64,000 nucleotides of DNA, taken from the NCBI GenBank assembly GCA_023525715.1, contig CM042013.1:78450994-78514993 (forward strand), given 5' to 3'. Shown in pieces: positions 10,907-22,503 of the stretch; positions within the stretch are counted from its first letter, which is position 1; each line of letters opens with the position of its first letter. Origin of the DNA: Cichorium intybus (lineage: Eukaryota > Streptophyta > Magnoliopsida > Asterales > Asteraceae). Below the pieces are notes generated by a model. That model was not told the origin of the DNA and searched no databases. It worked only from the letters and a program-made list of their open reading frames with translations. The translations under genes and the position numbers were made by a program.

Positions 10907-12503
10907 AGTAAATTACACTTTTGGTTATTGTGGTTTGTCTCAATTTTCATATTAGTCGAATCTTGGGAAATTTCATATACCGGCATCTGTGGTATGTATT
11001 TGGTTACAGTTTTGGTCATTAGGCCATCCGGTATGGGAGACGTCGGGCTTGTGCGACGCCTACGTGGCGTGCGAGCTCTTGGGTGAACACCACCCCTCTT
11101 GTGAGAGCTCCTTTCATTTTTGGCCTCGCGCGGGGTCTTGACGTTGCACGAGCAATTTACAAACCAACATTATTACTTGTACATTGAGCTTAAGTTATTG
11201 TACCAAAACCAAAGGGTAAGTGAGAGGTAACCATTTCCAATGGTGAGGGGAAGAGTGATGGGTGCTGATGTGGAAGAGAAAAAGTGGCAGTATGTGTATG
11301 GGCACACCGGATGGCCTTAGTCCATATCAAAAAGACGTTATTACCTTTTTTATTTCTTTTTTCTTTTTCTTTTAACAATTTATTTATTTCTTATTAATAA
11401 AAAAAGAAAAACCCACCCTTAATTACCCACCGCCCCTATCTTTCTCTCTCACACCAAAATTGTATTGATTTCTCTCTCTAGATAAGATATAGTTGGATTG
11501 ATTTCAAGGTATGAAAGCTGGGTACAAGGTGGATGAAATCCAATTCAAAGGGTTTCGTCTAATGGTAGTACTACAACTTATGATAATTCTTCAAATCCTC
11601 AAAAGATGGCTACCCATAAAGGGAATTTTGAGTTGCAGAAGTTTGATGATGGTAGTGGCAGCAACAGAGGAATTGATGTTGTTGTAGGGGGTGGTGGGGG
11701 TGTGGAGGTAGTCATCAATACAAAGGAGGTGGTGGTGGGGGTGTGGTGCGACTTTCTGGATAGTTGTCGTCTTGGATTGTTAATGGTTTCTAGGGCGTCC
11801 GGAGGGAAGGATAGACACAACAAGGTTTTGACATCGAAAGGACTGAGAGACCGTTGTGTTCGGTCAGACTGTCTGTCGTTACCGCTATCCAGTTTTATTA
11901 TCTTCAAGATCTATGATCAGCCGAACAAGGCGGTAGAGTGGTTGCTCATGGCAGCATCTAGTTCTATTGACGAACTTCCTTCTCTTAATCCTTCCTTTCC
12001 TGGTGTCATCTCCCACAACCACCATCATCTCACCAGAGTGAATAGAAGAAGTTGACGGAACAAGTACCGATTTTGAAGATCCAAATTACCAACAACAAAA
12101 CAGTAATAATAATGTTTCAAATGTGAAATCACCAGCATGTAGTAGTACATCCGAAACAAATAAGGTGTTTAGGCTTTCTTTATATCGATCTGAGTATCGG
12201 ATGAAAGCTCGAGAATGGGCGAGAGAAATGGCTTCGCTGAAGGAAAGTCGAATCATGTCAACGGCCGGTGGGGTAATTAGGATGAGTTTTTTCCTTTTCG
12301 TTAATAATTAAAAATAATTAAATTATTAAAAGAAAAAGAAAAAAGAAATAAAAATGTCCATAATGTCTTTTGACATGGACTAAGGACCAAAAGTCCAAAA
12401 CTCTAACCAAATACATACTACATGGGCGAATATGTGGGATTTCTGAAAATTGGACTAATATAAAACTGGGGCAAACCACAAGGACTAAAACTGTAATTTA
12501 CTT
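10907..12503. mobile_element. Mutator-like element carrying a TCP gene fragment (Pack-MULE)
   Basis: The left end starts agtaaattacacttttgg; the right end ends aaaactgtaatttactt. The inverted similarity is about 110 bp, with several mismatches. A second inner inverted repeat (around 11328-11395 and 12300-12371, tttttatttcttttttc type) brackets a TCP-like gene fragment at about 11500-12270. A further half-TIR (gggaacaaaactgtaattt) ends at 12575, suggesting nested or sequential elements of this family. Terminal bases match those of the MULE at 6951. No transposase is present and the target duplication is unclear. Confidence 0.65.
11606..12270 (+). pseudogene. Decayed TCP2-like (class II, CIN-type) transcription factor gene
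   Basis: From 11786 the frame reads [20 protein letters not shown] then RDR, the start of the basic region of a TCP domain. Around 11860-11910 the frame is disturbed (an insertion, then a deletion). It resumes with [20 protein letters not shown] and ELPSL, the second helix typical of TCP2/TCP24. Downstream, out of frame, RMKAREWARE (12198-12230) matches the Arg-rich R domain of the same subgroup. Upstream is a Gly-rich stretch. At least two frame shifts and a stop at 12053 mean no functional DNA-binding domain is made. TIRs on both sides suggest transposon capture of a genomic copy. Confidence 0.8.
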
Positions 12504-13619
12504 TAAGATTTTTAACTTTTGGATTAAAACTAAAAATTTTGTTAATTAGAGGGAACAAAACTGTAATTTACTCTAATCATTTATATAAATTGATTGTTTA
12601 ATATGATAAATTATATTTATTATATAGTATCATATAAGAATGTACTAGTCTAATCAATATATTTCGCATTATATGAAAGAATAATCGCTAAATAATCTGA
12701 AATGAAAAAGTCGCTCAAGTTTTTTAAATAATTTGCGCACCGCCACATATATGTGTTTTGTCGTTGTTCAAAAGGCACTTTAATCATTTTGATAATTTTT
12801 CGATTTCTTTGCATAATGTCGCCATCGCTCTTCCCACAATTTTCGTTTAGATTTTCTAAAAGTTGTATTTAATGGAATTATGTATACATTTTAGGCTATG
12901 AGGCATGTAAAAATACGTAAGGCGTCTTCAAATTGATGCAAAGACATACTTTTCACTCATAAGATTTTGTTTGATTCTATTCTATAACCTCAATTTTTCT
13001 CTATTACGACTAGCAAGATGACAAAATTTTACAATAAACTAGACTTTTTGTTTGATAAAATTCTAAAATATGATTATTTAAACTCTTTTAGAAAATAATA
13101 AATAAAAATTATATATATTTTTTAATAAATAAACTTCTTAATAATTTGGTTGAGTGTAAGTAATAATAAATGTTATATTCGTTTATTTATTTTTATTGGT
13201 TAACATAATAATTATCACATGTAAATAGTTTTTTATTTGATGTTTTATTACTCTTTGTGTGCAACCTCGTATATTCTTATATAGTTTAAATGTGAGCAGG
13301 TTTCTAAAAGACTTGATGGGATGGGGGTTTTGGGGTTTTTAGGGGTGGGGTTTTTGGACCAATCAAGAGTTGTACACGTCAAGTTGCTAGAAGCCTTTTA
13401 CCTTGCTTTTTCCTTTTTTCCAATCTAAATCCTACTTTGCTCAATTATCTTTAAAATAACTATTGCAATTAGTACAATTGATAATGCAAGATTGAGAATG
13501 GTTTTTCCGTTTGTTAAAATGATACAGACTATTTCAGTCTTGAGTGCTTTCCAAAAAAGGACTATAATTACTTGATTCAATAATCCGTAAAATAACTACT
13601 GCTGTTAGTACAACTCAAT
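12504..13619. other. AT-rich intergenic sequence
   Basis: No gene or clear element apart from the half-TIR ending at 12575 and a loose direct repeat around 13440-13620 (both copies contain aaaataactact/attgc and ttagtacaa). The 5' end of the Helitron ending at 15482 may lie here, but I could not fix it. Confidence 0.6.
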
Positions 13620-13699
13620 AAGTTGTTTGATATTGGAAAGGATTTCACAACCCGTTCCAGCAATCACGTTCCAGCACCTTCGCTTCCACCGTTCCTCCT

Positions 13700-14646
13700 G
13701 TTGACAACACCTTCCCTTCTCTCTGAAGTCGTGCCATTAGAGGATCTATCGCATTTGATACATCCAAGAAAAAACATATTTGATCGTTGTGTTCTGATTT
13801 CGGTTGCAATTGTTTGGATTTATGCTCACCTACTTACGGTTGGTGGGGCCTACAACCATAATGCACCCAAGACCCAAGCAAGCTGTTGAACTGATCGTTC
13901 AGGACTCATTGATGCTGCTCCATGGTGAGCTGTTGTTCTTTGTTTAATTGTTATCATGTTTACAAGCTACTTTAACCCCCATTTGTTATGTAGGATGACA
14001 GTGTTGGGAAAATGGTATCAGATGTACCCAACAACATTGCCAATGAAAAATATTAGAGAAATAAGAACAAAGAATATAGGTGGAAAACTCCAAAACCTGA
14101 GAAAACCATATGCATCCACAGAGAAAAATTCACATATAACAAATTACTACAATCGCATTGACCAATCTTTCAAGCCATCTCCCTCAATTACACGTACACT
14201 TGCCAAAGATTTAATTCGCACTTTTCTACACTCTAAAACATGGGAAGAAGAGAATCAAATACTTAAAACTTAAAAGTGTATATGATTAGGGCACTTTGAT
14301 CCCGAAAGTCGTAGACTACTTTTTATAGGCATGGTTCCCACTTCACCTATTTACACTTGATGAATGGGTGACAAATTATTTGTTTCATATTAGCCAACAC
14401 ATCTCAACAGACAAATCAAGATGTTCAAAGTTTGGCATACATTGGACTGAGACAAGGATTGATGTCTGTGTTTTTTTGTCCTACCCAAAAAAGTGGGCCT
14501 GGGACTAAACGCATACATTATTCAACGGGTGCTTTGCTTTCAATTTCAGGATTCGAGTTACATATCCCTTTCAATGGGGTGCACCCTCATTTGATGCTGG
14601 TGAAGCCTTTGCTATGATGATGGCTGCTTTTGTTACTCTTTTGGAG
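13700..14646 (+). pseudogene. Nucleobase-ascorbate transporter (NAT) gene fragment
   Basis: The first exon piece (to 13924) reads VAIVWIYAHLLTVGGAYNH, then APKTQASC, an in-frame TGA where the family has Arg, TDRSGLID and AAP. It ends at tg/gtgagc. The second piece (14550-14646, after tttcag) reads IRVTYPFQWGAPSFDAGEAF then AMMMAAFVTLLE and meets gt at 14647. The intron joins in phase, giving Trp across the junction. These are the conserved core of plant NAT proteins (membrane permeases for nucleobases). The 625-bp intron (13925-14549) contains nothing recognised. The stop codon and lack of the remaining transmembrane helices make it non-functional. Confidence 0.85.
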
Positions 14647-14975
14647 GTTCGTTATATATTTTCTTTTTGTTTCTTTTTACAAAGCAAGTTCATTCCTTCT
14701 ATTTGGGGTTTAAGGTGTAATAACAATTAACAATATCGTAAATTCTATTTGGTTTTTGCTCCATCTTAAACTCGATTGAATATCTTAACAATGTTTCATT
14801 TGTATGATCAGTCCACTTTTCCAGAAAAAAGTTCCTGCTTAACCGAGAAAAATATAGGTTTTCTTGTGGCATTATATGCTCCAAAAGTAGTCTCTTTGAT
14901 CATACATTTACTCATTCACAGTACCGGGGTTGATGTCTGTTTTGATTTTAACTATCTTTTTTCTTTTTAATTTAG

Positions 14976-15158
14976 TGCAGAAAGATTCTTTCATGGAGAT
15001 AAGTTTTCATATACCTAATGACAACACACAGTTTGTTGGTGATGAAAACCGTCCACCTGCACAGGTATTGCGTGAGGAAATGATGTAAATTGTAGATTGG
15101 GTGCTGGAGGCAAAGAAGCTGTTGCTACATTTGAGGGCATTGCAATTCTCACTCCAAG
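14976..15158 (+). pseudogene. SSRP1 (FACT complex HMG protein) exon fragment
   Basis: After an acceptor (ttttaatttag) the frame reads [20 protein letters not shown] then [11 protein letters not shown], followed by a stop. A one-base shift later it continues GAGGKEAVATFEGIAILTP, ending at a splice-like ag/gttagt. This is the conserved middle domain of plant SSRP1, the histone chaperone partner of SPT16. Only this exon is present; the HMG box and N-terminal dimerisation domain are absent. The frame shift and stop show it is not under selection for the SSRP1 protein. Confidence 0.87.
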
Positions 15159-15212
15159 GTTAGTGATTACGTTGGATTTGGCCGTAATTGGAAATCAATT
15201 CCATTCCAATCT

Positions 15213-15410
15213 TGGTTTATTGGATACAACAATAGGAATGTGGCAATTGTTGTTTGAAGAAAAAGAGTGGCCATTGGTTGATCATTGGTGCCAATTTTTA
15301 CAAGTAATCTATAATATTATTATTTTTTTATATGCGAATTAAATGGTTATAAATTATAAATTTGATTGTTTACATTTTTAGGCACGCCATAATAAGGCTA
15401 TTTCTTGTGA
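15213..15410 (+). pseudogene. DCN1-like (cullin neddylation) gene fragment, two exon pieces
   Basis: The first piece reads IGMWQLLFEEKEWPLVDHWC then QFLQ, ending at 15303 before gtaatc. A 78-bp intron (15304-15381, ending ttttag) separates it from ARHNKAIS at 15382. These match the potentiating-neddylation domain of plant DCN1-like proteins, which bind cullins and Ubc12. The similarity stops near 15410 where the Helitron terminal sequence begins. The N-terminal part is missing. Confidence 0.87.
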
Positions 15411-15455
15411 GATAACAGTTACAAACTCCCGTCTACTTAATACGGTTTGGTCTAA

Positions 15456-15482
15456 CCCGTGCGAAGCATGGGCTCAACCTAG
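15456..15482 (+). other. Helitron 3' terminus: hairpin plus CTAG
   Basis: A 7-bp stem with one G-T pair and a gaa loop, six bases, then CTAG followed by T at 15483. Confidence 0.85.
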
Positions 15483-16769
15483 TTCATATATAATCAGCAG
15501 TATAGTTAGATTAATTGTTTCTTGTGCATAATTTCAATATACTCTCACATGTGTAAGGGACAAAATCAATCAGCTATATACATAGGGCACGCATCTAGAA
15601 ACATGTCACTGCCTCTAACCACATATGAATGTTTGTCTCTACTAAAGATATATTAATTTGTAATGTTAAATGATATATTGTCTTATCCCCTTTTGTGTTG
15701 ATACCAATTGAAACTTAGACATGAATCTAATCATTCTTATATTAGTTCAATATATGTTTCTTTATTTAAACTCAAATAAGCTCATAGGCTAAATTGACCA
15801 ACTTGATTATGTTATTTGGATATGTTCATGCTCTTATATTAATTAGATTTATCAAAGGGTTCAGCAATATCACACTCTTAGTAGGTAGAGGAACGAACTT
15901 CATCTTAACTATATGTGTATTATGTGGTACTTATGAAATTTTATTTAGGATTATGTGCATAAAGTGTATTATATGTTTAAAGTGTTAAATGTTTTTAAGT
16001 GTTAAAGATTAAAGTATTTTACATTATTTGTATTGCATGAAAATTGTTAAAATGTTTTTTTAGTGAAAAGTGGTTTACATAATGTGTCAAAGGGGTAAAG
16101 GGGTGAATGTGAGTTAACTCTTATAAGAGGCCCGAGCCATATAAAAGTGAAAAGTGTTCAAATGTTTTAGGTATTAGTTTGATATTATAGATATTATTTC
16201 CATTGTTGCTCAGGCTAACTACTTGTTATGACCGGAACAATATGTGTTGGCTATGTTGTAAGACGTATTTGAACCTCCAGCCAATACAAATAGATGGTTG
16301 GCATACTGATATGTTCATCCCCACATGGTGTACGTAGTAGTAAGTTTGAGAAATGGCTAAAGTGGATTAAGAAAGGTGTAATAAAGGTGTATGTATTTTA
16401 AATTGAATTATATGTTGAACTATTTTCCTACATGATAATATGATGTTATCTTATATTCATAAAGGTTGAAACCCTTTGTGACTCAAGCTTTACAGTCTTA
16501 TGTATGATACTAATTTATCTTTCATGCTCTAAGAAATAGGTACAAAGTAGAGGCATGATGAGTGCTTGGAGTTACTATTTATCTTTAGAATTATTTAGAT
16601 TTTCATGGCATTTGTTTTTGTCACCGGGATAACTTTGTTTTGGATTTTTCATTTTTTTTTGTTTACGAATTAAGATGTTTCTGCAATGTTGACTTTCTAA
16701 AAATTATGACTATTTTTCATTGAATAAGTTGTGTTTCTCAATGAATGAAAGAAATAGATGTTTTAGGGA
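15483..16769. other. Intergenic sequence, nothing recognised
   Basis: AT-rich with no coding similarity I can name. It may include the decayed 5' part of the PIF/Harbinger element whose transposase is recognisable from 16770. Confidence 0.6.
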
Positions 16770-16871
16770 GGTCAACACATGAGGGTTATCACGACTATTC
16801 GACTGTTACTCGAAGCAGTAGCCTAATTTGATTTATGGTTTTGCCATGCATTCATTGGTGTTGCTAGTTCT
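16770..16871 (+). pseudogene. PIF/Harbinger transposase pseudogene, 5' part
   Basis: One frame reads GQHMRVITTIRLLLEAVA, a stop, then FDLWFCHAFIGVA. This matches the conserved block of plant PIF/Harbinger (HARBI1/ALP1-like) DDE nucleases, where an LEAVAS.DLW motif precedes the WHAF.G stretch. The copia element at 16872 interrupts it; the reading resumes without loss at 38228 (S-S-D-N). It already carried stops and lost residues such as the Trp before HAF. Confidence 0.7.
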
Positions 16872-16954
16872 TGTTGAAAATTAATTTATGTGACCATTTG
16901 TTGAAAAAATATTTAGGAATTAAATTAAATTAATTTTAGTAGATGTGTTAAGTT

Positions 16955-17145
16955 TTCGCTTAATTAGCGTTAGCGAAAATTTACCCTTAACAAAATCTAC
17001 ACAAGTCTACTTTTACTTTGGTAAAATGCAGGAATTAGCGAAAAAGTGACGAATCAGACACTGGATAAGCAAAAAGTCAGATGCTGATAAGCGAAAATCT
17101 CATCAGGATAAGCGAAAATTTCTGATCAGACAAGCAAAAATCAGG
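16955..17145 (+). promoter_or_regulatory. Copia U3 cluster of AGC(G/A)AAAA motifs
   Basis: About seven copies of agcgaaaa or agcaaaaa, several preceded by gat/ggata, lie within 190 bp upstream of the TATA box. The array is repeated in the 3' LTR (37365-37555). LTR U3 repeats of this kind are often enhancers; that role is inferred. Confidence 0.55.
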
Positions 17146-17390
17146 AGCCACCCCCTCAATATTTGTGGCCAGCCCCCTTAGAAAATTTCCCCATTCCCAC
17201 CTTTATCCTTGATCAAAGACTCACCCCCTCACTTTTCTGACGCCGTTAAGTACCCCTTCAATAACTTAACGGAATATTCCTTTATTCCATGTGCACTTTA
17301 GTCTTTCCCATCAAGATTCCATGTGCATTTTAGCAAACCCTTTTATAGGACACATGTCACCCTCCTATTGGTGGACATTTTCTTACACCC

Positions 17391-17398
17391 TATAAATA
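17391..17398 (+). promoter_or_regulatory. TATA box of the copia LTR
   Basis: TATAAATA in the context accctataaatacctcccc. It marks the U3/R region of the 5' LTR. Confidence 0.75.
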
Positions 17399-19456
17399 CC
17401 TCCCCACTACCTATGTTTCCACCAACCTTTTTGGAAACATTTTCTCCCCAAACACCACGTCTGATTTATCAGAGAAATTCTCCAAAAAGTGTGCTCCCCC
17501 ATATGAAGAATTGAAGATTACTTTTTGAAGATTCCATTTTGCATTCATCATTTTGAACGCATTTCTTCATATTTCTTCAAGTATTCTTCATTTCTTCTTC
17601 ATATTTCTTTTCTTTTTCATTGTAACTTTGAATGCTTCATTATTATCAATGGAAATCTTTTTCTTCTATTTTCTTTATTGTTATTGAATAGTTTTGATTA
17701 AATATTCCGCATTGTGTTTGTCATTTTAAGATCTTCTTGGATTTAAATCTTCTTCTTATATTTTTATGTTTATTCATGGAAATATTTTGAACTCTAGATT
17801 TATTTTATCCAACAATTGGTATCAGAGCTTGTGTAATCTTCTTACAAAGCTTGATAATATCTTTTGAGGAACAAGTGTTGAATCTATTTTTTTTGTGTTT
17901 CTTTTTGAGTTTTTGGGTTTGAATCTTCAAAAACCCACTTCTTTCTTCAAGAACACGTTTCTTGAAGAAGAAGAAGAAGTTCTTCAAGAAACCTTTTATA
18001 TAACTTTCCTTCATCTTTTTCTCTTTCTTCCTACTTTGGAAAAGCATACTTCTAGCCTTTGTTTCTCACGAAATCTTCTTCACAGGAAGAAAATTTCCTA
18101 AGGCTTGTTTCCTTATTTGGGTGCTTCTCCTTTTTGGGATTTGGGAAAGTTAACATTTTCATTTATTGTTCTTGTCTTTCATCAAAAAAAAAAAAAAAAA
18201 ACCAAAAACATCTTTCTGAAACTCTCTGTTCACATTTTTTATGGTTTTAGAAAACTTTTGGATTTGAGTCTCTTGAATCCATTATTTTTGCTTAAGGTTT
18301 CAAAACTTGTTTTTCTAAAAAAAAAACCCTTTATTTCTCACCTTTTTTTTTTCAAACTTTGTTTTAAGTATTACTTGTTTTCATATGGCAAACTTTACTC
18401 CTAATCAAAACTTAGTCAATATGTATTCCGTTTCAGTCGCAAATAGTGTTGGTGGATCCAATAGAGCCCCTATTCTTATTCCTAGCGAATATTCGTCATG
18501 GGTGACTTGAATGGAATTTTATTTTGCCGGTCATGAAAGTGACATTTGGCAATACATATCCACTGGCATTCACTCTCCAGATATTATTGGAAATGTCAAT
18601 GTTCCACCACCTGATGTACCCGCTGGTACCGCTCGGATTATTGGCACGACACCTCCAGCAATAAATGCAGAGGCGCTGAAAAAGAAAAATCGGCTCGAAG
18701 CAAGAGCCATGCAAGAACTTCTTTCTGGTATTCCCCATGACATCTTGATTCAACTACCAGATGAGGAAAAAGGAAATCCTCACCGCATCTGGAAAGCGTT
18801 GAAAAGACAGTTTGAGGGAACTGCCAAAATTTTGGCAAGTCGAAAGAAAGCCGCAATGAACGATATCGATGCATTTAAGATGTATCCCGATGAATCGATT
18901 TATGATGCTTACACTCGATATAACATTCTCATCAATCGTTTTAAGATGTGCCGTGGAGAAAAATCCCAAGAGGAGATAAACATGAAATTTTTAAACAACT
19001 TAACTCCTAAGTGGGCAAACGTCAAAATGCTTATCACTCAAACTACTCCAATCGACACAACATCTCTTTACGACTTATATGGTGAACTTCAAGTTCATGA
19101 GGCAACGGTTAACCAAAACGCTCATCTATACGGAGGCCCCTTGGCTCTGTCAACTGTTCAACCTAACTCTGGACTTGGTTTGAATCAAAATCAATTTTAC
19201 CAAAATTCACAACTTTCTTCTTTTGGCCCAAACCAATCCATGATGCCTCAGAATCTCATTCCAAATCAATTCTTAGGCCAAAACCAATTTACAAATCAAA
19301 TACCAAATCAATTTGGACATGCACAAATTTCAAATACTGGTCCAAATTCTTTACAATTACAATATCCCAGTCCCATACCAAACCATTTCTCGAGTCAAAC
19401 TAATTTTCAAAATCAATTTCCAAATCAGACTCAAGTTGGGAACCCAGGATATTTAC

Positions 19457-22400
19457 TGTAACGACCCAAATTTAATAATATAAATATGTAAAACAAGGTG
19501 TGTATAATTTAAAGTTTTATGTATATTTTATGAGAAAGTATGTTGTAAGGGTAAATTAGTCATTTTACCATGAGAAGGGTAATTTGGTCATTTGACCATA
19601 TACAAAAATTATTATAAAAGTATAATTCTAGTTGGACTAAAAATGTAAGAAATTATAGCTATATGTGGCCAAACTTAATATTGGTGTCAAAAGTCCAAGG
19701 AATGAAAGTTCAGGGACTAAAACTGTAAATATGGAAAATATAAAATGAGAAAATATCTCATTAATGATCATAAATTATGAAGAGAATTCTAGAGAGAACG
19801 AGAGAGAGAGCTAAGGATCGGTTCTTGAAGATCTCAATGGGAATTGAAGATTTAAGTTTTCAATTCATAATTTCAAGCCAAAGAAGGTTAGTAATCTTGT
19901 TTTTAGGGTTGTTTAACCCATTTTTCTTGAATGAGTTACTGTAGCTTCGAGATTTCAGTGACTAGAGGAGAATCATCCTATGATTCCTAGCCTTAAATTG
20001 TGTCTTAATCACTATCTCAACTAAATATACCCATTGAAAGTGTTAAGAATCAAGAAAATGAATTTTTGGCTCAAGAACCCTAGTTCACGGGTCCTTGTGA
20101 TCAAAGATAGTTTTAATGATTTTATGAAGTTCAATAAACTATAAAAGATGGAAGAAATCAGTTGTAAGAGATAGTTTGAAGAAATTCAGTTTTTGGACCA
20201 AAAATGTCAAAAACCGGGATTTTGTGAGAATAAATCAAATTATGAGTTGGAACTGATTTCATATGATTCTAATGATTTTGTTAAGCCAAAAATGTCATAA
20301 GTGAGTAAGAAATCAGTTTCAAGCCTTAAATTTCCAAAAAACGATTTTTGGTGAAAAATGGTGTTTTCGGAAGAATTTTCAAGATTTTAAAGAAAGTTTG
20401 ATGATTTTGAAGTTTAAAACTAAGTGTAAGTTGGTATTTAGGGACTAGATATGACCCTAAACCAATTAAGTCAAGTATTAAGAACATATCTTAAAATCAT
20501 CAAAGTATGTTGCTATTGTTGAAAATTTGAATTTTGTTCAAAAGCCTTGGAAATCAATTTTACATGATCAAATTAATTCTAAGGGGTTTTGATAAGTTCT
20601 ATATGTAGTAATTGTTAAAATAAAGCAGTAGAAGTGATTATTTTCGAACAAATTCGGTTTTTGAATCAAAAATGCAAAAACGGGAATGTTTGAAAAAATA
20701 ATCAAAATCTATGATTTTTATGGTTAAAAACATGAAGTAAATGAATGGTTTTGGTCTTGGAACAAACCCTAGGGATTAAGACGTGTATTAAGCACTTAAT
20801 ATGAGAAAATGGAAATTTGTAGCATAAAAATCGGGAGATTCTGGGCTGCTGCCCAGTAGGCGTGGTGCGCCCCTTTTCTGGGCGCGATGCGCCCTGCGGC
20901 AGAGTGAAAATGCAGTTTTCTCAATTAGTCTCCTGCCAAGCCCAAATATATTTTGAGTTTTGGTCTTTTACTTGTCCGTTTGACCTCAAATTTTAATCAT
21001 AGGTCTAATATGTTATGAAACTTCATGAAAAATTGTCGGAATCGAAATACGACCCCCCGAGGGTACTGTAGCAAAATACGTATAAAATACAACTTAACTA
21101 AAGTTGGTCATTTAAAAGTTATAGACTTGTTATGACCCAAGATAGTATTATAAGGACTCTAATGAGTTATAGAATCAGTTAGCATTAATGTTAATGTATA
21201 ACATGTTAAATATAGGTCCATGCCAAGTGACTAATGGATCAAAAGAGTATAAATACAAGGAACGTGTAGCCAATTTTCTAGCAATACGTGAGGTGAGTAC
21301 ATGCAGTATTTTTACCCATTCTGGGGTACATGGCAAGTAAGTATTTTCAAGATTTCTTATATAATTTCTATATGTGAAATTATATGCAAGAGTATTATCT
21401 CTAACTTGTTTGTGAAAGTATGATGTTATATTTGAAGTTATGTTTTGGTCTATGAGTCAAATATGTGAAAGTATGTTTTGGTTTATGAATCAAATATGTG
21501 AAAGTATATTTTCAATACAAGTTGTATATATTTTCAAGTATGAAAGGGCGTATAGCCACAAGATGTTTGGAAAGTATGTTTTGGCATTAAGCCTAAAATG
21601 TTATAAAGATATGCTTTAAACATATGGTATATATGAAGCGAAAATTATGTATTTGGCATCTAGCCATAAAGACATAAAATGATGTAGTGTGGCACCTAGC
21701 CACAAGTTATATGTATACGAGAAATGTTCAAGCAAGCAGCAAGTATTTTGTATGACTGGTAATTGTAGCAAGCAGCGTTAGTAAGGGAACTATGTTCCAA
21801 CCTACCCGGGTTAGGTAAGGGGTCTACCGGGGACAAGCCCCATCGCGAAGTAGATCGCCTCAGCACTTCTATGGTGAGGATTGATCCGTTCTTTCTAGCC
21901 ATAGAGACTTGGGGTATCACTTATAGTGATTAAAGCCCTAAGTATAAAAATCCAGCAAGCTTATAAAACCAGTCAAAGAAAGTAAGAAAGATGTTATTTT
22001 TGTAAAGTATGTCATAAAATGATTTTGAGAAGTAAAGCATTATAGTATGTTGCTATTATAAAGTTTTGAAAGAAGATATTATTGCAAAGCATGATATGGA
22101 ATGATTTTGAAAAGTAATGAGCTATGGTATGATATTATTATAAAGGTTTGAAAGATGTGTTATGTTATAAGTTTTATAAAAGAAGTTAAAGGTTTGAGTC
22201 TAAAACTCATGTAACTCACGAGACAATTTTTGTCTTACGTATTATTTGTTTTGCCATGTATTCCAGGTCACATAAGTTGCTATCAATGGGATGAAGTTTA
22301 GCTGGGGTGGAGCCTAAGTTAGCTCCTAATTTGGAAACAAGGTTTAATCCTCTTCTTGCTTACTATGGTTAGATTTGGTATAGATTTGTAACACCCACAG

Positions 22401-22503
22401 TTTTAAAAATGTAAATAATCGGTTTTGATAAACCGTATTTTTGTATTTATGTATTTATACGAAAAACCATAGTATTTGAAAACAGTATAAATGGGGTGTC
22501 ACA
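19457..22503 (+). repeat. 5' LTR of the LARD element
   Basis: It runs tgtaacgaccc...ggggtgtcaca. It contains a GC-rich block (about 20860-20905, gcgccc and gggcgc motifs), the shared block cgaccccccgagggtactg (21049-21067), TATAAATA at 21248-21255, a candidate intron 21293-22266, and short ggcatctagcc-type hairpins between 21545 and 21710. Confidence 0.95.
21293..22266 (+). other. Candidate leader intron inside the LARD LTR
   Basis: The donor gag/GTGAGTAC lies about 37 nt after a TATA box; the acceptor is tgtattccAG at 22266. It is repeated in the 3' LTR and matched by equivalents in three other gypsy LTRs. Splicing is predicted, not observed. Confidence 0.55.

Larger units (their letters stand above)
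13620..15482 (+). mobile_element. Non-autonomous Helitron carrying fragments of three genes (5' end unresolved)
   Basis: The 3' end is classical. A hairpin cccgtgc-gaa-gcatggg (15456-15472) is followed 6 nt later by CTAG (15479-15482) and then a T, as expected for insertion between A and T without target duplication. Upstream, all in the same orientation, lie pieces of a nucleobase-ascorbate transporter, SSRP1 and a DCN1-like gene with their introns. Capture of several unrelated gene pieces with introns is a known Helitron habit. The start given is only the first base of recognisable captured sequence. No Rep/helicase is present. Confidence 0.75.
16872..17814 (+). repeat. 5' LTR of the copia element (943 bp)
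   Basis: It runs tgttgaaaatt...tatccaaca. A TATA box TATAAATA is at 17391-17398 with a CAAT-like cctattgg at about 17364. Upstream (16955-17145) is a cluster of agcgaaaa/agcaaaaa motifs. Confidence 0.96.

Noticed and set aside
21696..21920. 74-codon minus-strand frame present identically at 28514-28738
   Set aside because: The identity is simply because both copies are the two LTRs of one element. It is antisense to the R/U5 block.
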